From Cycas panzhihuaensis (taxonomy: Eukaryota > Cycadophyta), in NCBI GenBank assembly GCA_023213395.1, contig CM041465.1:190719741-190783740 (forward strand): a stretch of DNA of 64,000 nt, written 5' to 3'. Below the pieces are notes generated by a model. It saw nothing but the letters and a program-made list of their open reading frames with translations, was not told the origin of the DNA and did no database searches. Positions within the stretch are counted from its first letter, which is position 1, and each line of letters opens with the position of its first letter. Below, piece by piece: positions 13,000-25,401 of the stretch. Both the position numbers and the translations under genes were made by a program.

Positions 13000-15900
13000 T
13001 GAAAATCTAAGTGAAGCAAAGTATAGTTTATGCCATCTTTAATGGAGGAAGACAAAAGAACTTAATCTCAAAGGCATTGGTGAAAAAATTAGGATTAAAG
13101 ATGCATGCACATCCAAAACCATATCCTCTTAGATGGCTATAAAATGACTCAAAGTTATAGGTTACTCACCAATGTAAGTTTAAATTTGTAATTTTTAAAA
13201 AGTTCTTTAATGAAGTTGAATGTGAGATAGTTCCTTTGGATATTTGTCAAGTTATATTTGGCAACCCATATCTCTATGATAGAGATGGAGTCCATCATAG
13301 GAGGCTGAGAAAGATTGGACTCATCAAGGACGAGAAATCATATTTGATCAATGCATCAAATCCACAAAATAAGATCTCCCTCATATCCTCCCAATAAGTG
13401 AAAAGATTAATTAATGCTTATGAGAAATTTGTGCTACTGATAGTTAAGTAAAAGGTGGAAGGAAAAGAACAAGTCAAGCCCTGAATGCAGGTGTTAGATA
13501 GGAAATAATTATGGCAGATTGAAGGCCTAAGGAATAGGTATAATAACATATTTCAAGAGCCAAAAGGGTTGCCCCCTAAGACAATTATTAAATATGAAAT
13601 TTAGCTGGTTGATAATTTACCTTTGCCCAATCTTAGTCTCTACGAAAACTCAGTTTTAGAGAATGAAGAGATTAAGAAGCAGATTTAACAACTCTTGTAG
13701 TAAGAAGTGATCAAGCTGAGTTGTTACCCTTATAGTTCACCTATTATTTTATTGCCAAAGAAAGATGGAGGATGGAGAATATGCATTGAGTATTGGGCTT
13801 TGAATAGGATTAACATAAAAAATCGATATCCCCTACCATAGATAGATGACTTGTTAGACCAACTATAGTTTATAAGATATTTTAACAAGTTAGACCTGAA
13901 ATCAAGTTATCATTAGGTTCGAATCTGAGAGGAGGATGCTTGGAAGACAACCTTCAAATCAAAGCAAGGGTTATTTGAATGGATGATGATGCCTTTTGGT
14001 TTATGCAATGCATCTTCCACCTTCATGAGGTTGATGAATGAGGTATCAAGACCTTTTATTGATGACTTTATAATTATCTATTTAGATGACATTCTAATTT
14101 TCAGCCATACTTGGGAGAAGCACCTCTAACATGTTGAGCAAGTACTTAAAGTTCTCTAAGAATAACAACTAAAATGTAACTTAAAGAAGTGCAAGTTTGG
14201 AAAGCAATATCTCGACTTCTTGGGTTTTGTAGTTGGATGAGGAGAATTGAAGATTGACCCAACAAAGATTAAATTCATTCTTAATTGACTTACACCCAAG
14301 ACAACCATAGAGATAAGAAGTTTTATTAGTGCATATCAATATTTAAGAAAGTTTATTTTCAAATTCTCTTAAATTGTAGCACCTCTATATGCATTAACAT
14401 GAGGACATGCAAAGTTTTATTAGGAGAATGAACAAGAGAAAGCATTTAGGATTTGGAAGTAGAAAATCTATGAAGCACTGGTGTTAGCCTTACCCTTATT
14501 ATAAAAACCATTTGAGTTAGAGATTGATGCTTTAGGCTATACCATGGGAGAAGTGCTAAAATAAGCAAAAATATTGATAGCATACCATTAAAAGACATTT
14601 AATGGAGCTATCATAAATTACCCAACATATAATAAGGAGCTTTATGCATTGCACCAAGTAATCAAGCATTGGAGACCCTACTTGTTGGGAAAAAAGATGG
14701 TCATCCATACAGACCATAAGCCTTTGCAATTCTTGCAGATACAGTCCAAATTATAGTAGGCTAGGCACATGAAGTGGATGTCCTATTTGTAGTAGTTTTA
14801 CATCATGGTCAGGTACAAGAAAGGTGCAACAAATAAAATTGTAGACTTGATATCCAAACCTCCTCAACAACAAGGTATTTCTAGTTTGTTACTAGCTATG
14901 TAATTTTAGCCTTTCTTCCATGATGAATATATTGTTTTATACTTAGAAGATGAGGCATTTAAGCCTATCTTAGAGCAGCTATGGTGGGGAAAAGAAGTTA
15001 TTAATTTTTAGTTAAAAGATGGGATACTTTTCAAGCATGACAAGCTTTGCATTCTAAAGCATGTAGACTGAATGAAGTGGGTAAGAGAAGCTCATACCTC
15101 TTGAGTTACAAGACACTTTAGAGCAGGAAAAACATTGCTAAATTTATAGTGATATATGTATTGGCCCAATATACAGTAAGAAGTGACTACAGTAGTATGA
15201 GGATACACATTATATACCATACCAAAGCTAGCTAATAGGAAGTTTAGATTATACAATCCACTTCCTATTCCATCACAACTATGTGAGAGTATTTCCATGG
15301 ATTTCCTTAGAGGACTACCATGGACTAAAAATGGTATGGATTATTTATTTGTAGTTATTGATCAATTCAGTAAAATGGTGGTGTTGATTCCTTGTAGGAA
15401 GATACATATAAGAGAAGGCATGGCTAGATTATTTTTCTAGCATATTTGGAAGTATTTTGGGCTTCCCAACTCAAACATTTCTAATCAAGACAATATATTT
15501 TTGAGCTATTTTTGGCAACCTATTTGGGGAATGATGGACACAAAGTTAAAGATGAGTATGGCCTTTCATCCTCAAATAGATGGCCAAACTGAAGTTGTCA
15601 ATGGGAGGTTAGTGTAACTATTATAAGGATATAATGATAAGAATCCAAAGACTTGGGATGAAAGTCTCCCATACCTACAATTTGCCTTCAATAGAGTAGT
15701 CCACAGCTTAATTTAGAAATCAACATTCGAGGTATGCTTGGGATTTTTACCTACAAGTCCATTTGATTTAGAGTTTTCAGGTCAACTTGCTATAGAAAAT
15801 GGAAAGCAGGAAGAATAAGAAGAGAAGGCACAAAAATTCTTAGAAAGAATCAGAAAAAATCATTAATAAGTTGAGGATCAACTTTAAAACTTTTAGCAGA

Positions 15901-16200
15901 AATATAAATAAAGGCATGATGCACATAGAACCAACCATTCCATGAAGGAAGGAGATAGAGTTTGGTTGCATCTCAATAAGAAACGATTACAAGGTGAAGG
16001 TAAAAAGCTAAAGCCTATATGTTATAGTCCCTTTACAATCTTAAAGAAGATTGGGGAAATGCTTTTCATCTTAAACTTCTAGAATTCATAAAGATATATT
16101 CAATTGTGAATGTTAAGAATCTGAAAATATTCGAGCCATCCATATTGGATGAAGATGAAGACGGAATTCTACTTTTATTAAATCCAAAGGAGTTATGATT
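13000..16200 (+). pseudogene. Gypsy-2 pol (PR, RT, RNase H, INT), broken
   Basis: A single frame reads almost the whole polyprotein through many stops. The protease-like region is at 13000-13400 (IFNGGRQKNLIS). Reverse transcriptase is at 13600-14280, with SPIILLPKKDGGWRICI and an intact-looking YLDD box at 14079-14090. RNase H is at 14470-14880, with TYNKELYALHQVIKHWR and HTDHKPLQFL. Integrase is at 14930-15900, with SMDFLRGLP, a FHPQIDGQTEVVN motif and GDRVWLHLNKKRL. Most stops replace Gln or Trp. There is no long deletion, so the family is unambiguous although the copy is dead. Confidence 0.9.
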
Positions 16201-16410
16201 GGAGAAAGAAGAACTAATATAAAATAATTACATTCTTTAAAAAAAGTAGAACATGACTAGGAGAGGCACAATTGAGTTTGTCAAGATTGTAGAAAAATGA
16301 TAAGTACCCAGCAAAGAAAAATGGCATAATAGAGAGAAGGGAAAAATTAAATTCCCTCATTTACATCTATAAGGTTCATGAGGCCATGAACTCCTAAAAA
16401 GGGGAAGTTT

Positions 16411-17532
16411 TGATCCAATTTTTTGATCTATTAAATCCTTAATTTTCTATAAAAATGAGTATAAATATCTTTAACAAAATTTGTTTCATATGTTCAACCC
16501 TTCAATAGGTAAAAGAATGTAATTTGGACTACCAATAAGTGAGGAAAATGCATTTAGGATATAACTATATTTGATAGAGTACAACTAGAAATTTATAGGT
16601 GTAACCAATAGCGTTTACAAGTGCAACTAAAAAATCGATAGGTGCAACAAAAACACTACAGGTATGATCGAACTATAACCAAGTGTAACTAGATTGTATC
16701 TAGTACAACCAAGCTGTGATCAGGTATGACTAGATAGAAATTTAATGGCTTAAAAGTAATGACATAATAATAAAACAAAAAATATATATATATCAAAAGT
16801 CATACACCTATCAATAAGTTAGAAAATGGTTTTATTAATTAGTTTTCATCAGTTATAAACAAAGGTATGAAGATATAAAATAAAAGAAGAAAAGTAATAA
16901 TAAATAAAGGGCACATAATGCACAGAAGATGGACAAACATAGGAGAAGAATATGGAATAAGTAATACAGACCCAGTTCTATTCAAAGGACACAGGAGGAG
17001 ACCCGAAAGTCATAGATGTAGCCATGGATAAAGAAAAGATGGTAGTAAACAGTGCCTGAGTGATACACGAATCTTCCATCATTCCAGAATTAAGTTATAA
17101 CTAGAAAGAAGGGATTAGAAGGGAGTGAACAACCAAGAAACTTTGAAAAGAAGCCTAGTTCTATGTGTTAGACACGAGGAGCCCAAGAAAATTTTAGATA
17201 CAAATATAGAGAAGAGAAGTCATTGTAGTCTAAGGTAGATGCACAAGCAGAAAAATACTTCTCAAAGTGAGTCTTACAAATGAACAATAACTAATCCTCA
17301 TAATTGGGGCCACTGGTAAATATCCCAGAGAGGACATATCAACCTAGATTATGCCTAGTACACTTTTCTCCATTTCAAGATTGCTGCAATGGTCTTGTAT
17401 ACACTCATTAGAGCATAAAACAATAGAATTTTATAAGATCTTTTTAAATATAAAAGTATATTATACTGTAAATTGATTCTGAGCTAGTTTTAATTAGATA
17501 AAGTTTTTACTTTTCCATTCAAATTTAGATCA
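16411..17532 (+). repeat. Gypsy-2 3' LTR
   Basis: Second LTR copy, following the polypurine tract at about 16395-16408. Its internal short-repeat array lies at about 16578-16735. It ends TTTAGATCA like the 5' copy. Confidence 0.9.
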
Positions 17533-17713
17533 TTTGCCCATCCCATTTGAGAGATGCCTTCTTATATGGTTACAACTATAAGTATACCTAATCACCTAGT
17601 TGAAATACTCATTCACTTCACCCTTTATCTACCTATTATTTCATTCGATTTTATGTAAGGTTTAGATTTTCCTTGAGTAGCTTGAAAATTTATATTATTT
17701 GTTAGATGTGGTT
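17533..17713 (-). pseudogene. Gypsy-host integrase fragment between two insertions
   Basis: This 181-bp strip between Gypsy-2 and Copia-1 reads on the minus strand KLLKENLNLT, then FQLGD, VYL and PYKKASLKWDG, the segment that precedes the integrase C-terminus in Ty3/gypsy elements. Its two ends continue into 30194 and 10569, which proves the nesting order. Confidence 0.85.
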
Positions 17714-17929
17714 TGTTAAAATATAATGTTTTATCTAGACAAAGAGGGGTCATGTTGACTCACCCCTTGAATGTAACTCTAAACAAGAGTTGTGACACTT
17801 GGTAGCCTCATATAAATCAGTTATATTTCTATTTTGTAATGATCATTTTAGTGATGTATATTTAAGGAGAATGAGTCTCTATATAATAAGAAGTTTTTCC
17901 TTCATTCTATCTAAATCAGTTTTCTATCA
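17714..17929 (+). repeat. Copia-1 5' LTR
   Basis: Begins TGTTAAAATATAATG and ends CTATCA, immediately before the primer site at 17930-17941. Most differences from the 3' copy are transitions. Confidence 0.94.
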
Positions 17930-17941
17930 TGGTATCAGAGC
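17930..17941 (+). promoter_or_regulatory. Copia-1 primer binding site
   Basis: TGGTATCAGAGC, exact match to the usual plant initiator tRNA-Met primer site, with no spacer after the LTR. Confidence 0.9.
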
Positions 17942-18629
17942 AGGTCATCATGCATGTTCGAGAGAGGGTCTTTTGTGAGTAATAGAGCCTGTTTTGAGAG
18001 AGATAAGGAAGCCTGCAATACAGAGGACAAGTTGAAAGTGGGCTAGAGGATCTAGGATATTAAAAGAAGCAGTTTTGAAGACAACAAGAAGCACCATATG
18101 GTCTCTGCATTTAAATCGCAAATTGCATTTAACCAAAAATTCAAGTATCTTAGATCGAGTTGAAATTTAGTCAGCAAGTAGATCTTGACCTCCTCTTCAT
18201 TTTTTCCTTCAGGATCAAAGTCATTTGAAGAAGTTTCGATAGGGCTTTTTCCCCTTTATTACCCACGTAGGTTTGGAGGTATTTTAGTAAATTTCTCTCA
18301 AATTTTTAAAATCTCTAGAATCAAATATATTGTACACTCAGCATCTGGGTACTGAGAAGACTTTGTGATAGACTTGGAGAAATTTAATGAAGTATTTTTT
18401 AAGTTACAAGTAAAAATGTATTTTGCCCTAACTATGTTTTCCAATGTTTCGGGCCGAATTTCTCCTCATCCATAAACTGTTTTGGAAAAATAATAGCAGA
18501 TCCAGAATCCTCATCTCATAACCTTTCTTTCAAGGTACATATTGTACCATTCTGTATAGGTTCTATTCCGTACGAAAATTTATACTTTGTATGGCCTGAT
18601 TTCTATCGCTCAATATCTCTATTGTCCAA

Positions 18630-19358
18630 ATGGCTTTAGGTCTCTTTTCTTTGCTAGAATCAGAAAAATTAACAGATTCAAATTATCATGTATGGAAAAT
18701 TAAAGTAGAAACTGTCTTAAAAATAAAAAATGCTTGGAATATTACTATTGGAACTAAGAGCTATTCAAAGGACACAGATGCTAAGCTAACCAGCTAGGAG
18801 GAAAGAAACAATATAGGCATGTATATTTTGAAAATGTCAATTTCTGACTTAATTATTGTATATGTTGAAAAACTGAATTTCTCCTATGACATTTAGGAAT
18901 GTCTTGAAAACCTGTATGGATAGAAAAATAAAGTAAGAATAATTGCTCTTAAGGAATAATTGTATAGACTGCATATGAAGGAAAATGAAAATATAACAGA
19001 ATTCATGCACAAGGTTATTTCAATATGAAATAATCTGTCAAGTGTAGGAGGTTTGATTTTTGAATAAGAGCTGGTCGAACTAGTAACAGGCAAACTTCCA
19101 AAGTCATTCGACACAACTATCAACACCATCATAAATACTAAAAAAATAGATAAAATAGCTCCTGATAAATTGACAGGATTATTGTTGAGACAGGAACAAA
19201 GGAATAAGAGGTATGAAGACTCCTCAGAATTGGAAGATGCTTTCGTGTCTAGATTGAACTTGGGCTCATGCAGCAGAAATCAAATTCGTGGATAAAGCAT
19301 AACACTAGACTTCAGAGGACGAGGTCAGTGGTAAGACTCTAGGGGATGTGGACGAAAT
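18630..19358 (+). pseudogene. Copia-1 gag, N-terminal part
   Basis: The frame starts at the ATG at 18630 (MALGLFSLLESEKLTDSNYH) and shows the copia gag core with a YHVWK entry and ENITEFMHKV, ending in a basic RGRGQW stretch. Stops occur where Gln or Trp is usual. The frame is cut at 19358 by GagLTR-1 and resumes at 26577 with two zinc knuckles. Confidence 0.87.
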
Positions 19359-19794
19359 TGATGGAGTTAATTGTCATCATTTAACTCCCACCTTCCAACT
19401 AGGATTGTACACCTCATCAACCTCATTTTACACATGTGGGTGCTCAACATGTGTAGGTAAGTTAAGGTAAGTTAATGTTAATTTAAGTTAGTTTCATTTG
19501 AGTTAAGTTATCATTATTTTATTGTTAATTTAAATTTCAGGGGTTGAGGAGTTTCCCTCCTCCCCCAAATTATAAATATTGAGGGGTGTGCAACCCTAGT
19601 GTCTTTAGACACCGCCCTCATTTGGGAAATTTGTAATACTCACTTTCAACAATAGATTAAAGATTCAAGCTCTCATATTTATACTACTATTATGTAACAT
19701 TATATTGAAGATTTGTATTAGAATATTGATATTTGGATCTATTGATTATATGATATATGTTCTGCCCTGTTCTCCTGCACTATATTTTCCTACA
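19359..19794 (+). repeat. GagLTR-1 5' LTR
   Basis: Starts TGATGGAGTTAAT (TGTTGGAG in the 3' copy) and ends CCTACA before the primer site. It contains a 10-bp duplication (GGTAAGTTAA) absent from the 3' copy. The first 300 bp are much better conserved between copies than the last 130 bp. Confidence 0.9.
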
Positions 19795-22360
19795 TTTGGT
19801 ATCAGAGTGGTCGATTACTGGCTTGTTAAAATTTTCAAAGAAGCAAGAAGATTTTGAGGTAGATTTACTCAAGGAAGCAAAATACTAGTTATACTTATTT
19901 TCTACACAATTTTTTCAGCAAGTTTCATATATTTTTCATCAAGATTTACTTATTATTAAGTTATATTTGACAAATAATAAAGATATTTCAATTTTTTTCA
20001 TAGATTTATTCAAATTTATAAAGGATTTCAGCTACTAGCTATATTTTTTCAAAGATTTGTAAAGGATTTCAACATCAAGCCACATTTATCCAAGTTTTTT
20101 TTCAGATTTGAGCTATATTTCTTCAGATCCACATTTTTTAATCATATATTTCACCATTTTTTGGCAGATTCTTGTCTATATTTCCAGATCTATGAAGGAA
20201 ATCAGTAGATTTTAGCTACAAGTTAAATTTTTTTAAAGATTTGTGAAGGATTTTTAGCTACATGCAATATTTATACAAGTTTTCTTCATATTTGTGATAT
20301 ATTTTCTTAGGTCTATATTTTTTTATCAAATATTTGGCATTTTTCAAGTAGATTTCTGTCTATTTATCCTATATTTTTGTAGATTTGCATAGGATTGCAG
20401 CTACATGCAATATTTACTTAATTTTTTTTCAAATTTAAGCTATATTTCTTTAAGATTTGCCTTATATTTTTCAGATCTGCTACACTTACATTAGATCTAT
20501 AATATTTAGCTTAAGATCTATAGTATTTATCAAGTTTTCTTTTAAGATCTAACATATAATTTTTAGATCTGCTTATTTTATCAAGTTTTTCAACATTTTC
20601 TGCTACACTTAGTCTAGATCTTCTTATTTCAAGAATTATTACAACATTTTTTGGTATAGTTATTTCAGATTTGCAATATTTTATTTTATATCTATATTTT
20701 TTTTAACATATATTTGATAATTATTTCAAGTTTTCTTTTCATATCTATAATTTTTGGGTGTATATCCTGCCCAACAAACTATATGTTACAGTAGATCTAT
20801 GTATATTTGACTTGTGAGGAAGAAGATCTATCTACTAAAAGTTTTTTAAAGACCATTTTCTGCTGCAAGATAACTACAATCACATTTACCAGGTTCTTCA
20901 TATTTTTTTGCATATTCAAACACATATTACTGATATATCTACTACATATTTGAAAGTTTGTTTCAAATACAAATTTACATACATTATATATATATATATT
21001 TTGTTAATGTACTTAGATCTACTCTCTCATAACTTAAAACTTTATAGCATTGAAAGCTTGTTCTCATATTGAGCTTGATTTTTGGGATGAAAATAGTCAC
21101 TAAGTGTTTTCTATTTTATATTTTTGATTATTATTAAAAAAAATCCATAAACAGTCTAAATTACAAATAGAAAATATTTCTGTATGATTTTTAAGAACCC
21201 TTAGTAAAGGTCCACTAGAGATTATCTTAAAATAGTGCTCAAGACTTGTCAAAAACTTCACATTGTCCTTTGCTTCTAAAATCATCTTTGAAATATCAGA
21301 AACTTATATTACGTTATAGGTAAATACTTTACATTGCTATACATAGCTTTGGCACTTAGGTTTCCATTTGTTCCATTTTATTACTACAATAAAATTACTT
21401 GGACAGAAATACTATAAACACATCAACAATTGTCATTCTACAGAAGCACTACAACCATTTCATGTTGAGAAATTTCCCTTAAGTGAAAAGATTTTTACAT
21501 TGAAATTATATTATACATGTGATAAAGGAAAACATCTTCTTTTCTATATTTGGACCATCAAATTGAAACAACAAGTCATCGGTTGGTTCCCAAACATTGT
21601 AAACTATAAGGCCATTCCATTCCCATTTACTATTAACACACTACCTTTAGATCTCATTTAGGATTCTCTTTATTTTCCAAAGAGAAAATTGACTTTAAGC
21701 CACTTTCCTTGTTAACAATGTGCCAAACTTTGAAGATTTTCTTTCTTGTGATTTTGCATCAAGAGCCAAAATCATAATACATAGTTCTCTATTGAGCACT
21801 AGCTTATATTGAAAGAATATACTGCTCCAAGCCCTGATTATTCAAGAAAGCAAAAAGACAAATCAAGGGATATCCAAAGATTAAACTACTCAATTACCTT
21901 GTGTTAACAAAATCATCCAAATCGCAGTTTGAAATAAAAAATTCAATATTAGCTACAACAACATCCATCTACATTAGTTTTTTCAAACAAAAACCACATT
22001 AATATTCTATCCCACTTACTCAAAAAAAAGAACAAGCAAGTGTGCCTTTATATACATGAAGAAAATCCCTTGAATCATTTGTATATATATTGAGTTTAAG
22101 AATTAGTAATTTGGCTAAACAGAAATAAGCTTAACAATGATCATATTTCCTGCAATTCTATTTCCTTCATATTTCTGATGTTTAGAGTAGAGAAGGCAAA
22201 GAAGAATCCCTCTTTAGTAATAGATATGATGCATTTTCCTTCCCTGGTTAATATTTAGACATAAATTAGCAACAACAACATCTAATAGATTTTCAGATTT
22301 CATGTCAGACTCATACAAACCCTCCCTCTATCTCGACATGCACAGATGCATTGATACCTT
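19795..22360 (+). other. GagLTR-1 long leader with degenerate internal repeats
   Basis: AT-rich, apparently non-coding. Between about 20000 and 20560 a block containing a GAAGGATTT-like core, CTACATGCAATATTTA and AGCTATATTTCTT recurs three times at uneven spacing of about 145-185 bp. The 97-codon frame at 21368-21661 (+) and the 61-codon frame at 21100-21285 (-) are unrecognised and probably chance. I see no pol here. Confidence 0.55.
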
Positions 22361-22363
22361 GAG

Positions 22364-22645
22364 TTATATTAGAGAGACAAGTTGAACCAGCAGAGACTCT
22401 AAATAATTAAGTAAACAAATTTGCACTGCATTCATATTTTCTTGGTAACAACATTTCATCCATTTCTCTAAATCAGATTCTTTCAGATAGAATCTGGTTG
22501 TAATGCTATAAAAATCTAGGCCACTAGTGGCAAGGGAAACTAAGGGAACTAATGTTGTTTGTGTAGAAACTCCCCTGAGCCTAATCTCATAGAAACAAGG
22601 AGAAGACAAAACGTGCACTCCAACCCTTACAACTTTTTGAGGCAA
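22364..22645 (-). pseudogene. Exon-like open frame downstream of the PWWP fragment, unidentified
   Basis: The minus strand keeps an open frame of 93 codons with a balanced, protein-like composition (for example SGLDFYSITTRFYLKESDLE), unlike the AT-rich surroundings. It begins without an ATG (TTG), lies about 80 bp downstream of the PWWP-like exon on the same strand and could be a later exon of the same gene. I do not recognise the family. It may also be intron or untranslated sequence that happens to be open. Confidence 0.4.
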
Positions 22646-22722
22646 CAGGAATTCTCACTCCAATAGGAATTCTTTGTCATGCGTCGAACTTAATCCTGAT
22701 CTGCAGTATCCCTCAACAAAAA

Positions 22723-22880
22723 TCACAAATCCAAAGCCTCTTCCAAGGCCTTTTGAAAAGTTATTCTGGTATTAATACTTTTTCCCTTGAAGCTTTCCTC
22801 AAATTGAGATAGATCTGCCAAGGGATCCACCCATGCAAAATAATAACTCCCAAATAAGCGTATTAAAACTCCACCCTGAA
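22723..22880 (-). pseudogene. PWWP domain C-terminal half, probable host gene fragment
   Basis: Read on the minus strand from about 22880, the frame gives GGVLIRLFGSYYFAWVDPLA, then LSQFEESFKGKS and ITFQKALEEALDL, ending at TGA (22723-22725). The spacing of FG, AW-x-DP, F-x-x-x-F-x-x-KS and F-x-x-AL-x-EA matches the second half of the PWWP domain of plant chromatin proteins. A TTCAG directly before the GGV codons would serve as a 3' splice site. The first half, with the WWP signature, is not seen. PWWP domains bind methylated histone tails and DNA; this copy is a fragment inside a retroelement and is not expected to work. Confidence 0.68.
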
Positions 22881-23110
22881 TTCTTTAGTTAACGACGTTG
22901 TTCTCCCTTACTATTCTCTCATCCACTGTTCTATGATATCCTGAGGCCCTGATCTACCAAAGTGTGACATCTTGATCGATGGATGACTAACCAAAGTCTG
23001 AATACAAAGCAAAATAAGTCAAATATAATATAAAAAAAAAAAGGGATAAAGGCAAATGCAGACTCACCAAACATTAGGAGACTATGCATTTGTCCTTGTG
23101 TTCATTAAAA

Positions 23111-23680
23111 CTAGATGCTTGTGAGCTCCCATAACTGGATCCCCTCTATGCAAGCCCTCCATTTAGTTTGTATCTCCTCTATGGCATCTCTGTCTTCCAT
23201 TCTCCCAACTACATTCTCAATATTGTAATTCTCATGCATATTATTTTCGTGATTTGTATGAGAGCAAGTAACCCCACCCCACAGGTGATCTTCAACGTAT
23301 GCATGGATTAAGGTTGGCAGCATGTTACCGGAGCTTAACACTTGCTCAAATGTGGAGCCTATCGCCACTTTCAAGAACAATAATCCCTTGTTGATGTGCA
23401 CACCTTCTTTGAAGCGAAGTCTATCTGGACAACACAAATCCAGATCAACCAAATCATTCCAGATACCCTGCACTGCTCAAAACAAACACAAATCTAAATC
23501 AACGAGACCTTTCTTCTATATCCTCCATCACCGAATCCACTAATAAGCTGTAGGTACAAGTTGCTTACGAAACCGTGAGGAGGATGCCATTACGTTTTGC
23601 ATTAGATTGAAGCAAATCTGATTCTGGGAGGTTCTGGTTGTTAACCTCCATTTGACACCATCAGAAAAGGATAATTAAGC
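23111..23680 (-). pseudogene. Exon-like frames upstream of the PWWP fragment, unidentified
   Basis: The minus strand at 23473-23111 is open for about 120 codons (GIWNDLVDLDLCCPDRLRFK and on), with a TGCAG just before it that could be a 3' splice site. About 100 bp further upstream, near 23655, an ATG opens MEVNNQNLPESDLLQSNAKR and runs into GT-containing sequence that could be a donor. Composition is balanced and less AT-rich than the surroundings. Strand and order fit the 5' part of the same gene as the PWWP-like exon, but I recognise no domain and the exon phase is not settled. Confidence 0.42.
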
Positions 23681-25401
23681 AGTCAACACTCAGTTTTTAA
23701 TATGAATCTATGGCAGAATTAATACTATTACATTTGCTGCCAATTCACGTTGGAGGGCATTTTTTTTCCTTTTTTATTTAATATTTTTTTGAATAAATAA
23801 ATAAATAAATAAATGTTGAGAATCTGACGCTAGAAGTGTTCATTCGATCTGATTATTTTTTAATTGTGTAGGTCACATGTAGGTTGTGGCTGCGTAGTGA
23901 ATAGCAGCGGCGACACGCCAAACAATTAAAATTTTTATTTGTTATACTTTTATAAAGTTTTAAAATTTAATTATATTTTATAAACTTTAAATTCCTTACT
24001 TAAAGTGTTAGACCCCCGTAGGTATTAGCTCCTGATCATATTTATTTTCACGTGACTGTTAGTCATCAGTAAAGGGGCTAATAAATCTTTATAAAACTTT
24101 TTTCTTTTTCTTTTTTTTTTTTTTTTAATTTTACATAGGGTTATTAGAAATGTTTTTCCATAACTCCTCACTGAGTCATTGGTTTCTAATAAAACTAGCT
24201 TCATTGCATCAAAAATTTTTCGTAGATCAATTTTGACTTATCATATGACCAATTTGGTGCCGATTTGACCCTGTTTCAGTCGATTTAAAGTCAATCAGTC
24301 CTTTTTTTAGCCTTTTTTAAACTTTTTATAAAATCATTTTTTGAACTGATTATATTTTATTACCAGAAAACTATTTTCTACCCTGATTTGTTCCACAGTG
24401 ATCTACGTTCAACAAACTTCATTACCCATCTTTTATTTTAATTTTTAAAATTTATTTTGATCACTATTTTAATCATCAAAAGTGGCACTTTAGTGGTTTT
24501 TATCCTTTCTCTTAACATTTTACCATAAAGGTACCTGTTACCATTTTTGCTATAACTTTTTTGTTTGACATCCAAATTCAATTTTGTCAATTTTGTTGGG
24601 AATTAACTCATTCCCCTTCAAACTGAGATAGTTTTTTATATGTTTTAATTTATTTTTACTAATTTTTAAATCACTCAAAGTAGAGGTACTTAATTACCTC
24701 TAACCTTCCATTTTTACATATTTTTATATATAATTTTTTAGTTAAAAGTATATTGAATAGTCTTCTAAATAATATTTAATTATTTCTTAGTATTTTATAA
24801 AGTTTTATTAGTAATTTTATGCTTTTTTTAGCTCCCTGCTCTCTTTAAGCCTAAAAACAAGGCCTATTCCTTTGATTTATTAAAATTTGACTTGTAGGAA
24901 CTCGTTTTCAAAACGGTTAGTTTTGTTGTATTTATATTTTATTAATCTTTAGACTGGTGAAGTTTCATATTCTTCTGACATCATTTAGTATACTTTTGAA
25001 GCAGTCAAACTTGAGGTTGTCCTCTAAACCTTCTTTTAAAAGGTTTCTTCATAATCCTTATCTTTTAAAGTAAAATATACATATATTTTAGTTTCTTTAG
25101 CATTATATATTATCATCAAGGCTAAGGATTTATTTCATTAAGAATTTACATTTATTCATTTGAAGAAAATCCAAAGGTTAAGGTCTTATTTCAAATTTGT
25201 ATCATTAAAAGGATATTGGTACATGATTTCAAAGTTGCTTCTATATTCATGATTCCCTTATTGCATTTAGTTCATTTATTTTCAAAAGGCATTACATTTC
25301 TTTTAAAAAGTATATTTGACATCATATAAGTTTAGTCACTTATTGACTTTATTTGATTTCATAAAAGTATACTTTTTATGTACTAAAGTTTCTTTAATAA
25401 A
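23681..25401 (+). other. GagLTR-1 AT-rich interior between host-like segment and gag
   Basis: No coding motif found. It includes an (AAAT)n run near 23796-23815, a T-run near 24108-24126 and long T-rich stretches. A relatively GC-rich patch near 23885-23925 lies upstream of the antisense host-like frames and could be old promoter sequence; that is only a guess. Confidence 0.45.

Larger units (their letters stand above)
10570..17532 (+). mobile_element. Gypsy-2: Ty3/gypsy element with 1.1-kb LTRs
   Basis: A nearly full-length element of about 7 kb inserted in the integrase of Gypsy-host. LTRs of about 1097 and 1122 bp match along their length. After the 5' LTR come nine bases and a primer site (TTGTATCAGAGCTC). 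A polypurine tract (AAAAAGGGGAAG) abuts the 3' LTR. Gag, protease, RT, RNase H and integrase are in gypsy order, without a recognisable chromodomain. Flanking pentamers ATTAC and TTTGC agree at 3 of 5 positions, so the target duplication is decayed or uncertain. Confidence 0.92.

Noticed and set aside
22700-22970. RNA-binding (RRM) gene, from GRGFGFVIF near 22725-22755 and a MSHFGRSGP start near 22960
   Set aside because: The RNP1-like string is in a different frame from the much longer PWWP match over the same bases, and no RRM context follows; the SR-protein-like start stops after 19 codons.
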